Source of the DNA: an uncultured Lachnospiraceae bacterium
Lineage (GTDB): Bacteria; Bacillota; Clostridia; Lachnospirales; Lachnospiraceae
NCBI GenBank assembly: GCA_958422845.1
Contig: CATZPU010000046.1
Location: 1 to 7,628, forward strand
DNA: 7,628 nt
Direction of reading: 5' to 3'
The position numbers were made by a program, and so were the translations under genes. Positions 1 to 7,204 of the stretch are shown here, piece by piece. Positions within the stretch are counted from its first letter, which is position 1; each line of letters starts with the position of its first letter. Under the pieces are notes generated by a model that had not been told where the DNA came from, made no database searches, and worked only from the letters and a program-made list of their open reading frames with translations.

Positions 1-3000
1 GATCTGTGCCTTTTCGTACATGACAAGGCGGATCTCATCTCCCTTTTGGGTGAGCTCCGTAATATACGCATCATGCGCAAGCGCCCGCAGCCTTGCGATC
101 ATCAGCAGATTCTGCACGCTGCGCGGCAGCTCTCCGAAACGATCCATCAGCTCCTCCAGCATATCGTCATACTCTTCCTCATTCTGAATGGTCGCGATCC
201 GCTTATACGTATCGAGCTTCTGGAATTCATTGCTGATATAACGATCCGGAATATGAGCGTCTACATCAAGGTCTATCACAGTCTCATAGCTTTCCTTCGG
301 CTCGTTCTCGCCTTGCAGTTCCTTGACGGATTCATTTAAGAGCTTACAGTACAGGTCATAACCGACTGCCTCCATATGTCCGTGCTGTTCACTGCCGAGC
401 AGATTTCCGGCGCCGCGCAGCTCAAGATCGCGCATCGCTATCTTGAAGCCGCTTCCAAGCTCCGTGAACTCGCGAATCGCAGACAGACGTTTTTCTGCGA
501 TCTCTTTAAGCATCTTGTTGCGTCTGTACATCAAGAATGCATACGCCGTCCTGTTCGACCGCCCGACGCGGCCGCGGAGCTGATAGAGCTGCGAAAGTCC
601 CATATTATCCGCATCGTGTATGATCATCGTATTGACGTTGGAAATATCGAGTCCCGTCTCGATGATCGTCGTTGTCACAAGCACATCGAGATCGCCGTTG
701 ATGAAATCATACATCACTGCCTCAAGCTCCCGCTCTTTCATCTGCCCGTGCGCAAAGCCGACATGCGCCTGCGGTACGAGATTTGCGATCGTATTCGTCA
801 TCTCGACGATCGAATTCACACGGTTGTACACGTAATATACCTGACCGCCTCTCGAAAGCTCGCGGCAGATCGCTTCGCGCACCATTTCTTCATTATATTC
901 CATCACGTACGTCTGGATCGGCACTCTCTCCTGCGGAGCTTCCTCCAGTACGCTCATATCACGGATACCGATCAGGCTCATATGGAGCGTACGCGGGATC
1001 GGCGTCGCAGTCAGCGTCAGCACATCAATATCCTTCTTTAGCTGCTTGATCTTCTCCTTATGCACCACTCCGAAGCGCTGCTCCTCGTCAATGATCAAAA
1101 GCCCGAGATCCTTATATTCTATATCCTTTGACAGCAGACGGTGCGTACCGACTACGATATCGACCATTCCTTTTTTCAGATCTGTGATCGTATGCTTCTG
1201 CTCCGCGGCAGACCGGAACCTGCACATCAGATCCACGCGCACCGGAAAATCCTTCATACGCTGCGCAAACGTATTGTAATGCTGCTGCGCAAGGATCGTC
1301 GTGGGCACAAGATACGCGACCTGCTTGCCGTCCTGCACCGCCTTGAACGCGGCGCGGATCGCGATCTCCGTCTTTCCGTAGCCGACGTCTCCGCAGACGA
1401 GGCGATCCATGATCTTACTGCTTTGCATATCGTGCTTGACCGCATCGATCGCCATAAGCTGATCCTCCGTCTCGTCATACGGAAACATCTCTTCGAATTC
1501 TTTCTGCCACACCGTATCCTCGCTGTAAACAAAGCCTTCCTTATTCTGACGCTCGGCATACAGCTTTACGAGATCCTGTGCGATCACGCGCACCGCGCCC
1601 CTGACGCGCGACTTCGTGCGGTTCCACTCCTGCGTGCCGAGCTTATTGAGCTTCGGAGGCTTCGCATCTGCGTCCGCATACTTCTGTATCACATCGAGCT
1701 GCGTTGCTGGCACATAAAGATTGCTGCCTCCCGCGTACTCGATTTTCATATAGTCCTTTGTGATACGGTCGACCTCGACCTTCTCGATACCTTTGTATAC
1801 GCCGAGTCCGTGATTTTCATGTACCACAAAATCGCCGACCGAAAGCTCCGTAAAGCTGCTGATCCGCTTGCCTTCATATTTTCTGTGTTTCTTTTTCTTC
1901 TTTTTTAACTGCCCGAAAATATCGCTCTCCGAGATCACGACGAATTTGATCAGCGGGTACTCATAACCGCGCTGCGTATGTCCGTACGTAATAAGAATCT
2001 CTCCGGGCAGCACCTCACGCTGCGGATCTTCCGTATAATAGCTCGTAAGCCCTTCTGCAAGAAGATCGCCTGCGAGGCGGTTGCCCCTCGTGCGCGAAGC
2101 CGCCATTAAAATAACGCGGCAGCCCTCCTGCTTCCACCGTTTCAGATCCTTGACAAGAAGCTCGAAGCTGTTGTTATACGGATTGACCGCACGCACCGTC
2201 AGGCTGAACTTTCCCGATACATGATACGGCGCTCTCGCATTTTCCAGCGTACAAAGCCCAAGACTGTTTCTCGTACAGACAGCGGCTGCAAGCTCCTGAT
2301 GCGAAAAGAGCAGCCCCGCCTGCCCCGGAAGGACGTAGCCCTTTTCAAGCCTGTGCTGCATGCTTTCCCGAAATTCTGTCTCCACCGCCTCTCCTGACTC
2401 CAGTATCCGGTTCGGCTCGTCGACAAAGAAAAGCGTGCTGTCTGTGTCAAAATAATCAAGAAACGAAGTCTTTTCTTTGAAAAAGTAATCAATAAAGCCC
2501 TCCATGGAGAGCGGTTCCAAAAGCTCCTCCACCTGATCGCGGCAGTCCTCAAATAAATGCCGGATACGGGCTGCCTCCTCCGTCTTTCCTTCTTTTTTGA
2601 AAATACTTTCTGCCTTGTCCGCCTCTTTCTTTATCCGCGCAAGCGCGCTTCGTCTTTGCTCCCCGTCCGGTGTCAGCTCTGCCGCCGGATAGATCTGCAC
2701 GGACTCCAAATTTTCAATAGAACGCTGACTCTGCGCATCAAAACTTCGGATGGAATCCACTTCTTCGCCCCACAGCTCAATACGCACCGGATTTTCCTCC
2801 GTCAGCGGATATATGTCTATGATCCCGCCGCGCACCGCGAACTGCCCCGTTCCTTCCACCTGACCGGTCCGCTCGTAGCCAAGACGCACCAGTTCTTCTT
2901 TTAGCTGATCAATATCGATCTCGTCCCCTGCTTCGATCGTGCGGATCTGCTTTTTCCACTGCTCAAACGGAACGAGATGATTCATACACGCCGCTATCGT

Positions 3001-3381
3001 CGTCACGACAGTGACCTGACGCTTTTCATTCAGCGCCTTAAGCACCGCGATCCTCTGCTGTTCCAGAAGATTGCTGTGAATATCAGCCTGAAAAAAGATC
3101 AGATCCTTTGCCGGAAAATATAAAACGTCCCTGTCAAAAAAACGGTAATTTTCATATATCTCTTTCGCCCGCAGATCGTTATGCGCAATAATGACTGTCG
3201 CAAAATCTGCGTCCTTCGGCAGATACATCCGCTTATACTGTTCCCCCGCGCAATAGATAAAATGAGGTTTCTGAAAGTCAATGCAGCCGGTAATCTGGAG
3301 CATTCCACGATTACCGGCCATCTTTCTGCTTATCTCTTCAAATTCGCCCAATTGCTGCACGGGCGTCAAAAATGCTTCCAT
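1..3381 (-). CDS. mfd: Mfd, transcription-repair coupling factor (C-terminus beyond window)
   Basis: Mfd is a DNA translocase that recognises RNA polymerase stalled at lesions, pushes it off the template and recruits UvrA to start nucleotide excision repair. The frame is open from the ATG at 3381-3379 to the window edge, 1127 codons. I checked most of it codon by codon and saw no in-frame stop. Family proteins are about 1150-1180 residues, so only a short C-terminal piece is missing. Visible in order: a UvrB-like N-terminal module (about residues 1-340, with [17 protein letters not shown]); a lysine-rich linker (K493-K498); the RNA polymerase-interacting CarD-like domain (from about 513, [14 protein letters not shown]); superfamily 2 helicase lobes with Walker [10 protein letters not shown] (664-672, K670), DEEQ box (765-768), [12 protein letters not shown] (788-799) and motif [10 protein letters not shown] (934-941); and most of the C-terminal domain. 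AAGGAG lies 4 nt upstream of the ATG and supports this start. It is the last gene of the visible operon. Confidence 0.97.
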   Translation of the reverse strand, partial: MEAFLTPVQQLGEFEEISRKMAGNRGMLQITGCIDFQKPHFIYCAGEQYKRMYLPKDADFATVIIAHNDLRAKEIYENYRFFDRDVLYFPAKDLIFFQADIHSNLLEQQRIAVLKALNEKRQVTVVTTIAACMNHLVPFEQWKKQIRTIEAGDEIDIDQLKEELVRLGYERTGQVEGTGQFAVRGGIIDIYPLTEENPVRIELWGEEVDSIRSFDAQSQRSIENLESVQIYPAAELTPDGEQRRSALARIKKEADKAESIFKKEGKTEEAARIRHLFEDCRDQVEELLEPLSMEGFIDYFFKEKTSFLDYFDTDSTLFFVDEPNRILESGEAVETEFRESMQHRLEKGYVLPGQAGLLFSHQELAAAVCTRNSLGLCTLENARAPYHVSGKFSLTVRAVNPYNNSFELLVKDLKRWKQEGCRVILMAASRTRGNRLAGDLLAEGLTSYYTEDPQREVLPGEILITYGHTQRGYEYPLIKFVVISESDIFGQLKKKKKKHRKYEGKRISSFTELSVGDFVVHENHGLGVYKGIEKVEVDRITKDYMKIEYAGGSNLYVPATQLDVIQKYADADAKPPKLNKLGTQEWNRTKSRVRGAVRVIAQDLVKLYAERQNKEGFVYSEDTVWQKEFEEMFPYDETEDQLMAIDAVKHDMQSSKIMDRLVCGDVGYGKTEIAIRAAFKAVQDGKQVAYLVPTTILAQQHYNTFAQRMKDFPVRVDLMCRFRSAAEQKHTITDLKKGMVDIVVGTHRLLSKDIEYKDLGLLIIDEEQRFGVVHKEKIKQLKKDIDVLTLTATPIPRTLHMSLIGIRDMSVLEEAPQERVPIQTYVMEYNEEMVREAICRELSRGGQVYYVYNRVNSIVEMTNTIANLVPQAHVGFAHGQMKERELEAVMYDFINGDLDVLVTTTIIETGLDISNVNTMIIHDADNMGLSQLYQLRGRVGRSNRTAYAFLMYRRNKMLKEIAEKRLSAIREFTELGSGFKIAMRDLELRGAGNLLGSEQHGHMEAVGYDLYCKLLNESVKELQGENEPKESYETVIDLDVDAHIPDRYISNEFQKLDTYKRIATIQNEEEYDDMLEELMDRFGELPRSVQNLLMIARLRALAHDAYITELTQKGDEIRLVMYEKAQI

Positions 3382-3385
3382 AGCG

Positions 3386-3391
3386 CTCCTT
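3386..3391 (-). promoter_or_regulatory. Ribosome binding site of mfd
   Basis: On the minus strand AAGGAG precedes the mfd ATG by 4 nt. It overlaps the end of a longer stretch (3388-3413) that resembles the sequence in front of murF, so the site appears to belong to a recurring intercistronic element. Confidence 0.75.
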
Positions 3392-3410
3392 TCCTGCCTT
3401 GCTTATCCTG

Positions 3411-3461
3411 TTCGCTGCCGTGCCGGACTTCCTGATCTTTTCCATTCGCCGCCGTGCCGGA
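3411..3461. repeat. 34-bp direct repeat in the pth-mfd spacer
   Basis: Two 17-bp copies, 3411-3427 and 3445-3461 (TTCGCTGCCGTGCCGGA and TTCGCCGCCGTGCCGGA on the plus strand), differ at one base and are offset by 34 bp. A weaker third copy may lie near 3474-3490. The 34-bp period does not preserve reading frame, so this repeat is unlikely to encode a repeated peptide. The spacer (3382-3518, 137 bp) holds no other gene that I can support, and I see no hairpin with a T-run in it. Confidence 0.6.
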
Positions 3462-3518
3462 TCTCATGCTCATTTCCGTCCGCCGCAGCGTCTTTCCTGA
3501 CATCTTCCAGCCGCAGGA

Positions 3519-4091
3519 TCACCGCACGGCTTTATTAAACTCATTCATCACGCTCTGCATATCCTCGCAGACGAGTTTTCCCGCCGCCTGCGCCGCCCGA
3601 TCAAAGGCTTCTGCCATCTCTGCCTGCTCCTCTTTCGAGAAGTGACCGAGCACATAATCCGCAAGATCGTAGCCCTGCGGCTTTTCCCCGACTCCTATCT
3701 TCACACGCTTAAATACCTGCGTGCCAAGATGAGAAATAATACTTTTGATCCCGTTATGTCCTCCTGCACTTCCCTTTGCCCTGATGCGAAGCTGACCGGG
3801 CGCAAGACTGATGTCGTCGTAGAGTACGATAAGCTCCTCTTCCGGATCGATCTTATAGAAATCGCACGCCGCTCTCAGGCTCTCTCCGCTTAAGTTCATG
3901 TACGTCTGCGGCTTTAAGAGCAGTACCTTCTGTCCTTCGATCACTCCTGATCCGCACAGCGCCTGAAATTTCTTCGTACTAATATCGATCCTGTACCGAT
4001 TCGCCAGACGGTCGATCGCCTCGAATCCGGCATTGTGCCGCGTATGCGCATATTTACTGCCGGGATTTCCCAGACCTGCTATTATATACAT
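3519..4091 (-). CDS. pth: Pth, peptidyl-tRNA hydrolase
   Basis: This esterase cleaves the bond between peptide and tRNA on peptidyl-tRNAs that drop off the ribosome, recycling tRNA in the cytoplasm. The protein is 190 residues, the normal family length. Visible landmarks are the N-terminal GLGNPG with N9, TRHNAG with the catalytic H19, PQTYMNLSGE (61-70) with the substrate-contacting methionine, YDD (91-93) where D92 matches the aspartate that activates the histidine, and GGHNG (110-114) with N113. The frame is open 41 codons further upstream, but GAGGAG sits 6 nt before the chosen ATG and the family N-terminus begins exactly there. The gene stops at TGA, 137 bp before mfd, and follows murF after 113 bp. 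The pth-mfd order matches spoVC-mfd in Bacillus. Confidence 0.97.
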   Translation of the reverse strand: MYIIAGLGNPGSKYAHTRHNAGFEAIDRLANRYRIDISTKKFQALCGSGVIEGQKVLLLKPQTYMNLSGESLRAACDFYKIDPEEELIVLYDDISLAPGQLRIRAKGSAGGHNGIKSIISHLGTQVFKRVKIGVGEKPQGYDLADYVLGHFSKEEQAEMAEAFDRAAQAAGKLVCEDMQSVMNEFNKAVR

Positions 4092-4204
4092 AATTTTCTC
4101 CTCTTCTGTTTTCCTGCCGGACGTTCTGCAAGACTGCTCTTTCGCGCAAAAGTGTCCTCTGCACACTGCTGCCGCTTCACAGATCTTCCGCAGCACGCCC
4201 TGCA
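4092..4204 (-). other. murF-pth intercistronic spacer
   Basis: This 113-bp spacer has no independent gene that I can support. The minus strand has a weak hairpin, AGTGT at 4167-4163 with ACACT at 4155-4151 (5 bp, 7-nt loop), followed by TTTTGCG. I consider it too weak to be a terminator. The segment near 4110-4122 (plus-strand TTTTCCTGCCGGAC) shares TTTCCTGCC-like and TGCCGGAC words with the pth-mfd spacer. Confidence 0.4.
4098..4103 (-). promoter_or_regulatory. Ribosome binding site that fixes the pth start
   Basis: GAGGAG on the minus strand lies 6 nt before the ATG at 4091-4089. It selects this start over the in-frame ATG at 4214, which lies inside the end of murF and would add 41 residues with no counterpart in Pth proteins. 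Confidence 0.85.
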
Positions 4205-5575
4205 TCACAGGCATTTCAGCTTCTCCACTACCTTTTCAAAGTGCATAAAATGCGATGCCTTCACAAGAACCGTGTCGCCCTCCTGCACGAATTCCGGCAG
4301 TCTGCCAAGAAGCTGCTGCAGGTTATCAAGATGGATGACCTCCATCTTCTGATTTACGCTAAGCACGCCGTCTGCCAGTTCCCGACAAAGCGGTCCGACA
4401 CAGATGCAGCAGTCGATATCAAGTCCTCCCGCGAACTCTCCGACGCCGCGATGCAGCTTCGCCTCATCCTCTCCAAGCTCTCCCATATCTCCAAGCATGG
4501 CGACCTTTCGTCCCAGACCGTCTTGGAGCACCTCAAGAGACGCCTTCATCGATACCGGATTTGCATTGTAGCAATCGTCAATGATCGTATATTTTTCTGT
4601 CTGAAGAATATTAAAACGGCCGCTGACCGGCTGAAGGCTCTCAATTCCGGCACGTATCTGTTCCGTCGTAAGCCCGTAATGCAGTCCGACTGCCGTACCG
4701 GCAAGCGCATTCATCACCATATGAATGCCCGGAATCGGAATCAGCGTCGTAAAGCTTCCCTGTTTTGTGTGGATTCGGCAGGAAATTCCTGCAAGCCCGC
4801 GCTTTTCGATGCGGTCGGCATACACATCATTATCATTTCCGATACCAAAGAAAACGGGACGTATCCCTTTCACTTCTTCGATCGTCGAAAGCTTATCGTC
4901 ATCTCCGTTTAATATAATATGCCCGTCCCGACGCAGAAAATCAAAAATTTCTGTCTTTGCACGAAGGATTCCGTCGCGGTCTTGGAGAAATTCCAGATGA
5001 CACTGTCCGATATTCGTGATCACGCACGTATCCGGCTTGGCGATCTTTGCCAGACGGTGCATCTCTCCGAAATCGCTTATCCCCATCTCAAGAACGGCGA
5101 TCTCGTCCTCCTCACACAGTCTGAATACGGTAAGCGGAAGCCCCAGCTCATTATTAAAGTTCCCCGCCGTTTTCAGCACGCGGTATTTCTGCGCAAGCAC
5201 AGCCGCGATCATCTCTTTCGTGCTTGTCTTTCCTACGCTTCCCGTGATGCCGACTACCGGAATCGCAAGCTGCTCCAGATACTCCTGCGCGATCGCCTTC
5301 AACGCATCAAGCGTAGACTCCACAAGAATATAATTTCCTGCCGGTTCAAAAAGCCTGCGCTCTGAAATTACACAAAGCGCGCCCTTTTCAAATACCTGAG
5401 GGATAAAATCATGTCCGTCCGCTCTCTCGCCTTTGATTGCCGCAAACAAAAAGCCTTTCTCTGCCTTCCGGCTGTCTGTTGTGATACCGGAAACCTCACG
5501 TCCGCCATCCTCTTCGCTGCCGATATATGTACCGCCGCAAACCTCTGCAATACGTCTTAAAGTCAGTCCTTTCAT
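4205..5575 (-). CDS. murF: MurF, UDP-MurNAc-tripeptide--D-alanyl-D-alanine ligase
   Basis: MurF uses ATP to attach the D-Ala-D-Ala dipeptide to UDP-MurNAc-tripeptide, the last cytoplasmic step that completes the pentapeptide precursor. The protein is 456 residues, typical for MurF. The N-terminal domain carries ITTDSRKAEKG (31-41). The central ATP-binding domain has the P-loop GSVGKTS (112-118, K116), TAGNFNNELGLPLT (136-149) and an EMG motif (163-165). DDCYNANP (333-340) marks the C-terminal ligase domain. The end reads KASHFMHFEKVV (439-450), where many MurF proteins have KGSR. GGAGG 5 nt upstream supports the ATG at 5575-5573. The preceding gene is ddl, which makes the substrate dipeptide. 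The ATG overlaps the TGA of a possible 40-codon frame lying in the repeat array, so translational coupling is conceivable. Confidence 0.97.
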   Translation of the reverse strand: MKGLTLRRIAEVCGGTYIGSEEDGGREVSGITTDSRKAEKGFLFAAIKGERADGHDFIPQVFEKGALCVISERRLFEPAGNYILVESTLDALKAIAQEYLEQLAIPVVGITGSVGKTSTKEMIAAVLAQKYRVLKTAGNFNNELGLPLTVFRLCEEDEIAVLEMGISDFGEMHRLAKIAKPDTCVITNIGQCHLEFLQDRDGILRAKTEIFDFLRRDGHIILNGDDDKLSTIEEVKGIRPVFFGIGNDNDVYADRIEKRGLAGISCRIHTKQGSFTTLIPIPGIHMVMNALAGTAVGLHYGLTTEQIRAGIESLQPVSGRFNILQTEKYTIIDDCYNANPVSMKASLEVLQDGLGRKVAMLGDMGELGEDEAKLHRGVGEFAGGLDIDCCICVGPLCRELADGVLSVNQKMEVIHLDNLQQLLGRLPEFVQEGDTVLVKASHFMHFEKVVEKLKCL

Positions 5576-5694
5576 ACTTTCCTCCCGCTTATCTGCTCAT
5601 CTATGCAGACCGTCTTCACTAATTGCCCGTTCATGCAGACTGTCTTTGCTGTCTGCCTCTTTATACAGGCCTTCCCGCCTGTCTGCTTATCCAT
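5572..5694 (-). CDS. Candidate 40-residue repeat peptide overlapping murF start
   Basis: I do not recognise a family, and coding is unproven. From ATG at 5694-5692 the frame runs 40 codons to a TGA at 5574-5572, giving an ATGA overlap with murF. The product is built of 10-residue units with a conserved core: TVCMDKQ, KACIKRQ, TVCMNGQ, TVCIDEQ, so Cys and Gln occur in all four (the first core begins two codons before the ATG). At the conserved Cys, Gln and Thr codons the copies differ at third positions (TGT/TGC, CAG/CAA, ACA/ACG), which hints at coding constraint. Against coding: a 30-bp array keeps frames open easily, and the Shine-Dalgarno candidate (AGGTGAG near 5704-5710) is weak. There is no membrane segment or signal peptide. 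The same bases form hairpins, so an RNA role is the main alternative. Confidence 0.22.
   Translation of the reverse strand: MDKQTGGKACIKRQTAKTVCMNGQLVKTVCIDEQISGRKV
5581..5585 (-). promoter_or_regulatory. Ribosome binding site of murF, inside the repeat array
   Basis: GGAGG on the minus strand is 5 nt before the murF ATG. It sits at the edge of the first 30-bp repeat unit. The proximal hairpin (5591-5610) ends only 5 nt upstream of it, so folding of the array could affect access to the site. Confidence 0.8.
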
Positions 5695-5710
5695 ACAGAC
5701 TGTCTCACCT
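5581..5710. repeat. Degenerate 30-bp tandem repeat with hairpin units
   Basis: The ddl-murF spacer holds four consecutive 30-bp units, 5581-5610, 5611-5640, 5641-5670 and 5671-5700, plus a decayed partial fifth. Each ends in plus-strand TGCAGAC, ACAGGC or ATACAGAC at exactly the same phase. Within each unit a 20-nt dyad (5591-5610, 5621-5640, 5651-5670, 5681-5700) reads on the minus strand roughly as GTCTGYAT-N6-GCAGAY, giving stems of up to 6 bp if G-U pairs are allowed. The second unit pairs poorly. Neighbouring units can also pair with each other: GCAGAC 5635-5640 with GTCTGC 5651-5656, and ACAGGC 5665-5670 with GCCTGT 5677-5682. There are no unique spacers, so it is not a CRISPR array. 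Confidence 0.8.
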
Positions 5711-5730
5711 GTCGGTGTTCCTTACGCTTC

Positions 5731-6774
5731 CTAGCGTGCCGATACCTCGATCAGATGCTCGCAAAGCTGTGCAAAATCCATTCCAATAGCCGCTGCCTCC
5801 TGAGGCAGAAGACTCGTCGGAGTCATGCCCGGAAGTGTATTTGCCTCAAGGCAGTACAGACTTCCGTCCTTTCCCATCATAAAATCCACACGCGCATAAC
5901 ATTCCAGCTTCAGCGCCGCAAATGCCAGCTCCGCATAATGCTGCATTTCCTTCGTCTTATCCTCATCAAGCTCGGCAGGACAAGTCTCTATCGTCGAACC
6001 TGCCTTATACTTGTTCGTATAATCATAAAATCCTTCCAGAGGCGCGATCTCAATGACCGGATAAGCCTTTCCGTCCACAACGCCGACCGAAAACTCCCGT
6101 CCCTCGATATACTGCTCTACAACTACCTCTTCTTCATAGCTAAACGCCACTTCAAGCGCATGCGCATACTCCTCCTGTGTGCGCGCGATCTCCACACCGA
6201 CGCTTGAGCCGCCGCAGCACGGCTTCACTACGCACGGAAGTCCGATCCCATTGCGATCTGCGCCAAGACGCTCGTCACTGCGCTTCACCGTCATTCCCTT
6301 CGCAGTCGGCACACCCTCTGCCTCAAAGAGCTTGCGGGACATACCCTTATCCATCGCTACCGCGCTTCCGAGAGCTCCCGAACCCGTATAACGGATTCCC
6401 ATCAGGTCAAAAGCTGCCTGCACCTTTCCGCCTTCGCCGTCCTCGCCGTGAAGTCCCATAAATACGACGTCCGCAGCCTCGCACAGCGCAAGCACATTTG
6501 CCCCGAAAAATTTCTTCCGCGTCTTTTTCATCTGCGCGATCTGATTGTTGAAAGACCGCATATATGCTGCGGCCGCATCTACATCATATTCCTCCGGAAA
6601 CAGCCGGTCCTCCTGTGTAAGATCCGCCTCTGATATCCGCTCATCTCCGCAGTAAACATCGATAAGCACAGCCCTGTGTCCCTTTTCGCGCAGTCCTTTA
6701 CAGATCATCGTACCGGACACGATGGACACGTCGCGCTCTGTACTGATACCGCCTGCCAAGACAACTATTTTCAT
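5731..6774 (-). CDS. ddl: Ddl, D-alanine--D-alanine ligase
   Basis: Ddl is an ATP-grasp enzyme that joins two D-alanines to make the dipeptide used by MurF in peptidoglycan synthesis. From the chosen ATG it has 347 residues, within the family range. Seen in order: GGISTERDVS with catalytic E13; GLHGEDGEGG (107-116); KPCCGGSSVGV (184-194) with S190 of the serine loop; the omega-loop FYDYTNKY (249-256), where K255 and Y256 match the residues typical of D-Ala-D-Ala rather than D-lactate ligases; RVDF with metal ligand D297; and CLEANTLPGMTPTS (308-321) with E310 and N312. The two cysteines in the serine loop (C186, C187) are somewhat unusual. An in-frame ATG 16 codons upstream exists, but AGGAGG 8 nt before the chosen ATG and the immediate KIVVLAGG strand support this start. 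It is first in the operon and ends in TAG, 155 bp before murF. Confidence 0.96.
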   Translation of the reverse strand: MKIVVLAGGISTERDVSIVSGTMICKGLREKGHRAVLIDVYCGDERISEADLTQEDRLFPEEYDVDAAAAYMRSFNNQIAQMKKTRKKFFGANVLALCEAADVVFMGLHGEDGEGGKVQAAFDLMGIRYTGSGALGSAVAMDKGMSRKLFEAEGVPTAKGMTVKRSDERLGADRNGIGLPCVVKPCCGGSSVGVEIARTQEEYAHALEVAFSYEEEVVVEQYIEGREFSVGVVDGKAYPVIEIAPLEGFYDYTNKYKAGSTIETCPAELDEDKTKEMQHYAELAFAALKLECYARVDFMMGKDGSLYCLEANTLPGMTPTSLLPQEAAAIGMDFAQLCEHLIEVSAR

Positions 6775-6782
6775 AATCTGTT

Positions 6783-6788
6783 CCTCCT
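6783..6788 (-). promoter_or_regulatory. Ribosome binding site that fixes the ddl start
   Basis: A perfect AGGAGG on the minus strand lies 8 nt before the ATG at 6774-6772. It favours this start over the in-frame upstream ATGs at 6822 and 6813. The ATG at 6813 has a purine run (GAGGGG) almost touching it, which is too close to be a good site. Confidence 0.85.
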
Positions 6789-6802
6789 CGTCAAAACAGT
6801 CA

Positions 6803-6833
6803 TAACTATCCATTCCCCTCACGGTTATAGTTA
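6803..6833 (-). promoter_or_regulatory. Inverted repeat in the ddl leader
   Basis: TAACTAT (6803-6809) and ATAGTTA (6827-6833) form a perfect 7-bp inverted repeat with a 17-nt gap, upstream of the ddl ribosome site and downstream of the putative -10. It is flanked by a direct repeat, ACTGTTTG and ACTGTTTTG on the minus strand (6834-6841 and 6792-6800). It could be an operator or a leader hairpin. Being A/T-rich and short, it may also be chance. Confidence 0.3.
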
Positions 6834-6848
6834 CAAACAGTTCTTTCT

Positions 6849-6877
6849 ATTATATTAACGTTGTGATCTGATTTTTA
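6849..6877 (-). promoter_or_regulatory. Putative promoter of the ddl-murF-pth-mfd operon
   Basis: A perfect TATAAT is at 6854-6849 on the minus strand, in an A/T-rich region just past the terminator of the upstream gene. At the expected 17-bp spacing the -35 position (6877-6872) reads TAAAAA, a poor match to TTGACA. Transcription would begin near 6841, leaving a leader of about 65-70 nt. A second candidate is the extended -10 TGGTATAGC (-10 at 6886-6881) with TTGCCG 19 bp upstream. Confidence 0.45.
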
Positions 6878-6891
6878 CATGCTATACCAGT

Positions 6892-6939
6892 TTAAGATAC
6901 TTTTTCGGCAAACGCAAGACCTGATGCAAAGATTCTTAA
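6892..6939. repeat. Imperfect inverted repeat upstream of the operon promoter
   Basis: TTAAGATACTTT (6892-6903) and AAAGATTCTTAA (6928-6939) pair at 10 of 12 positions around a 24-nt gap. The dyad lies upstream of the best -10 and could be a regulator binding site. It lacks a T-run or strong G/C stem, so it is not a terminator. I do not recognise the motif. Confidence 0.25.
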
Positions 6940-6971
6940 AGAAAACGCCGTCCATTTGAAAAGAACAACCG

Positions 6972-7021
6972 AAAAACAGTGACAGCCTGCAAAGACCTGC
7001 CATCTCTACAAACTGTCACTG
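6972..7021 (-). terminator. Rho-independent terminator after the glycosidase gene
   Basis: On the minus strand CAGTGACAG (7021-7013) and CTGTCACTG (6985-6977) form a perfect 9-bp stem followed directly by TTTTT (6976-6972). The loop is long (27 nt), which weakens the call. The stem starts 27 nt after the TAA at 7049-7051, the end of the extended frame, which suggests that TAA is the original gene end. It should separate the glycosidase transcript from the ddl operon. Confidence 0.65.
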
Positions 7022-7048
7022 CTTTAGAAATATACTGACTGAAACTGC

Positions 7049-7204
7049 TTATCTGCCCAGAAGTACAGCTAACGCTTTTTTGTTTTCTCGCGGACTATAA
7101 TACAATATTCCTTCTTCTATGCGCACCTGTTCCTCCGTATCCGAATATATCTCTACGACGTGCTGTGGAGTTCCTTCCGGTAATGTAACTGCAATTTCTG
7201 AAGG
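7049..7204 (-). pseudogene. Cut-off 3' end of the glycoside hydrolase gene
   Basis: Directly after the TGA at 7205-7207 the same frame stays open for 51 sense codons to a TAA at 7051-7049. The conceptual product continues as a plausible C-terminal beta-sandwich: PSEIAVTLPEG, then HVVEIYSDTEEQVRIEEG, YYSPRENKKALAVLLGR. Alternating hydrophobic residues and the SPRENKKALAVLL ending look like the last strands of an alpha-galactosidase-type C-terminal domain, though that likeness is from memory. The segment has no ribosome site or start of its own, so it is not an independent gene. A nonsense mutation, stop-codon readthrough or a base-call error would all explain the arrangement. Confidence 0.65.

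Noticed and set aside
376..1041. A 221-codon plus-strand open frame within mfd, and similar plus-strand frames at 1141-1908, 4241-4912 and 5623-6207
   Set aside because: They lie opposite well-conserved mfd, murF and ddl codons, show no recognisable domain, and most are rich in His, Arg, Leu and Ile as expected from reverse complements of real coding sequence.
1888..1905. Run of six lysine codons in Mfd suggesting slippage or an insertion
   Set aside because: Lysine/arginine-rich linkers just before the RNA polymerase-interacting domain are common in Mfd. The codons mix AAA and AAG, and the frame stays intact.
3366..3518. Open frame continuing about 50 codons past the pth TGA into the start of mfd
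   Set aside because: Pth already has normal length at the TGA. The 34-bp repeat breaks frame, and the added residues do not look like a domain.
4151..4167. Terminator between murF and pth
   Set aside because: The stem is only 5 bp and the following T-run is just four bases before GCG. Strong termination there is unlikely.
4092..4214. A 41-codon N-terminal extension of pth starting inside murF
   Set aside because: The family N-terminus begins at the ATG at 4091, which has a good GAGGAG site. The extension has no match to Pth proteins.
5581..5710. CRISPR array, suggested by the 30-bp period
   Set aside because: The units are contiguous and degenerate with no unique spacers, no exact repeat and no cas genes nearby.
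6775..6822. Sixteen-residue N-terminal extension of Ddl
   Set aside because: The upstream ATGs lack a properly spaced ribosome site, while AGGAGG stands 8 nt before the ATG at 6774, where the usual Ddl first strand begins.
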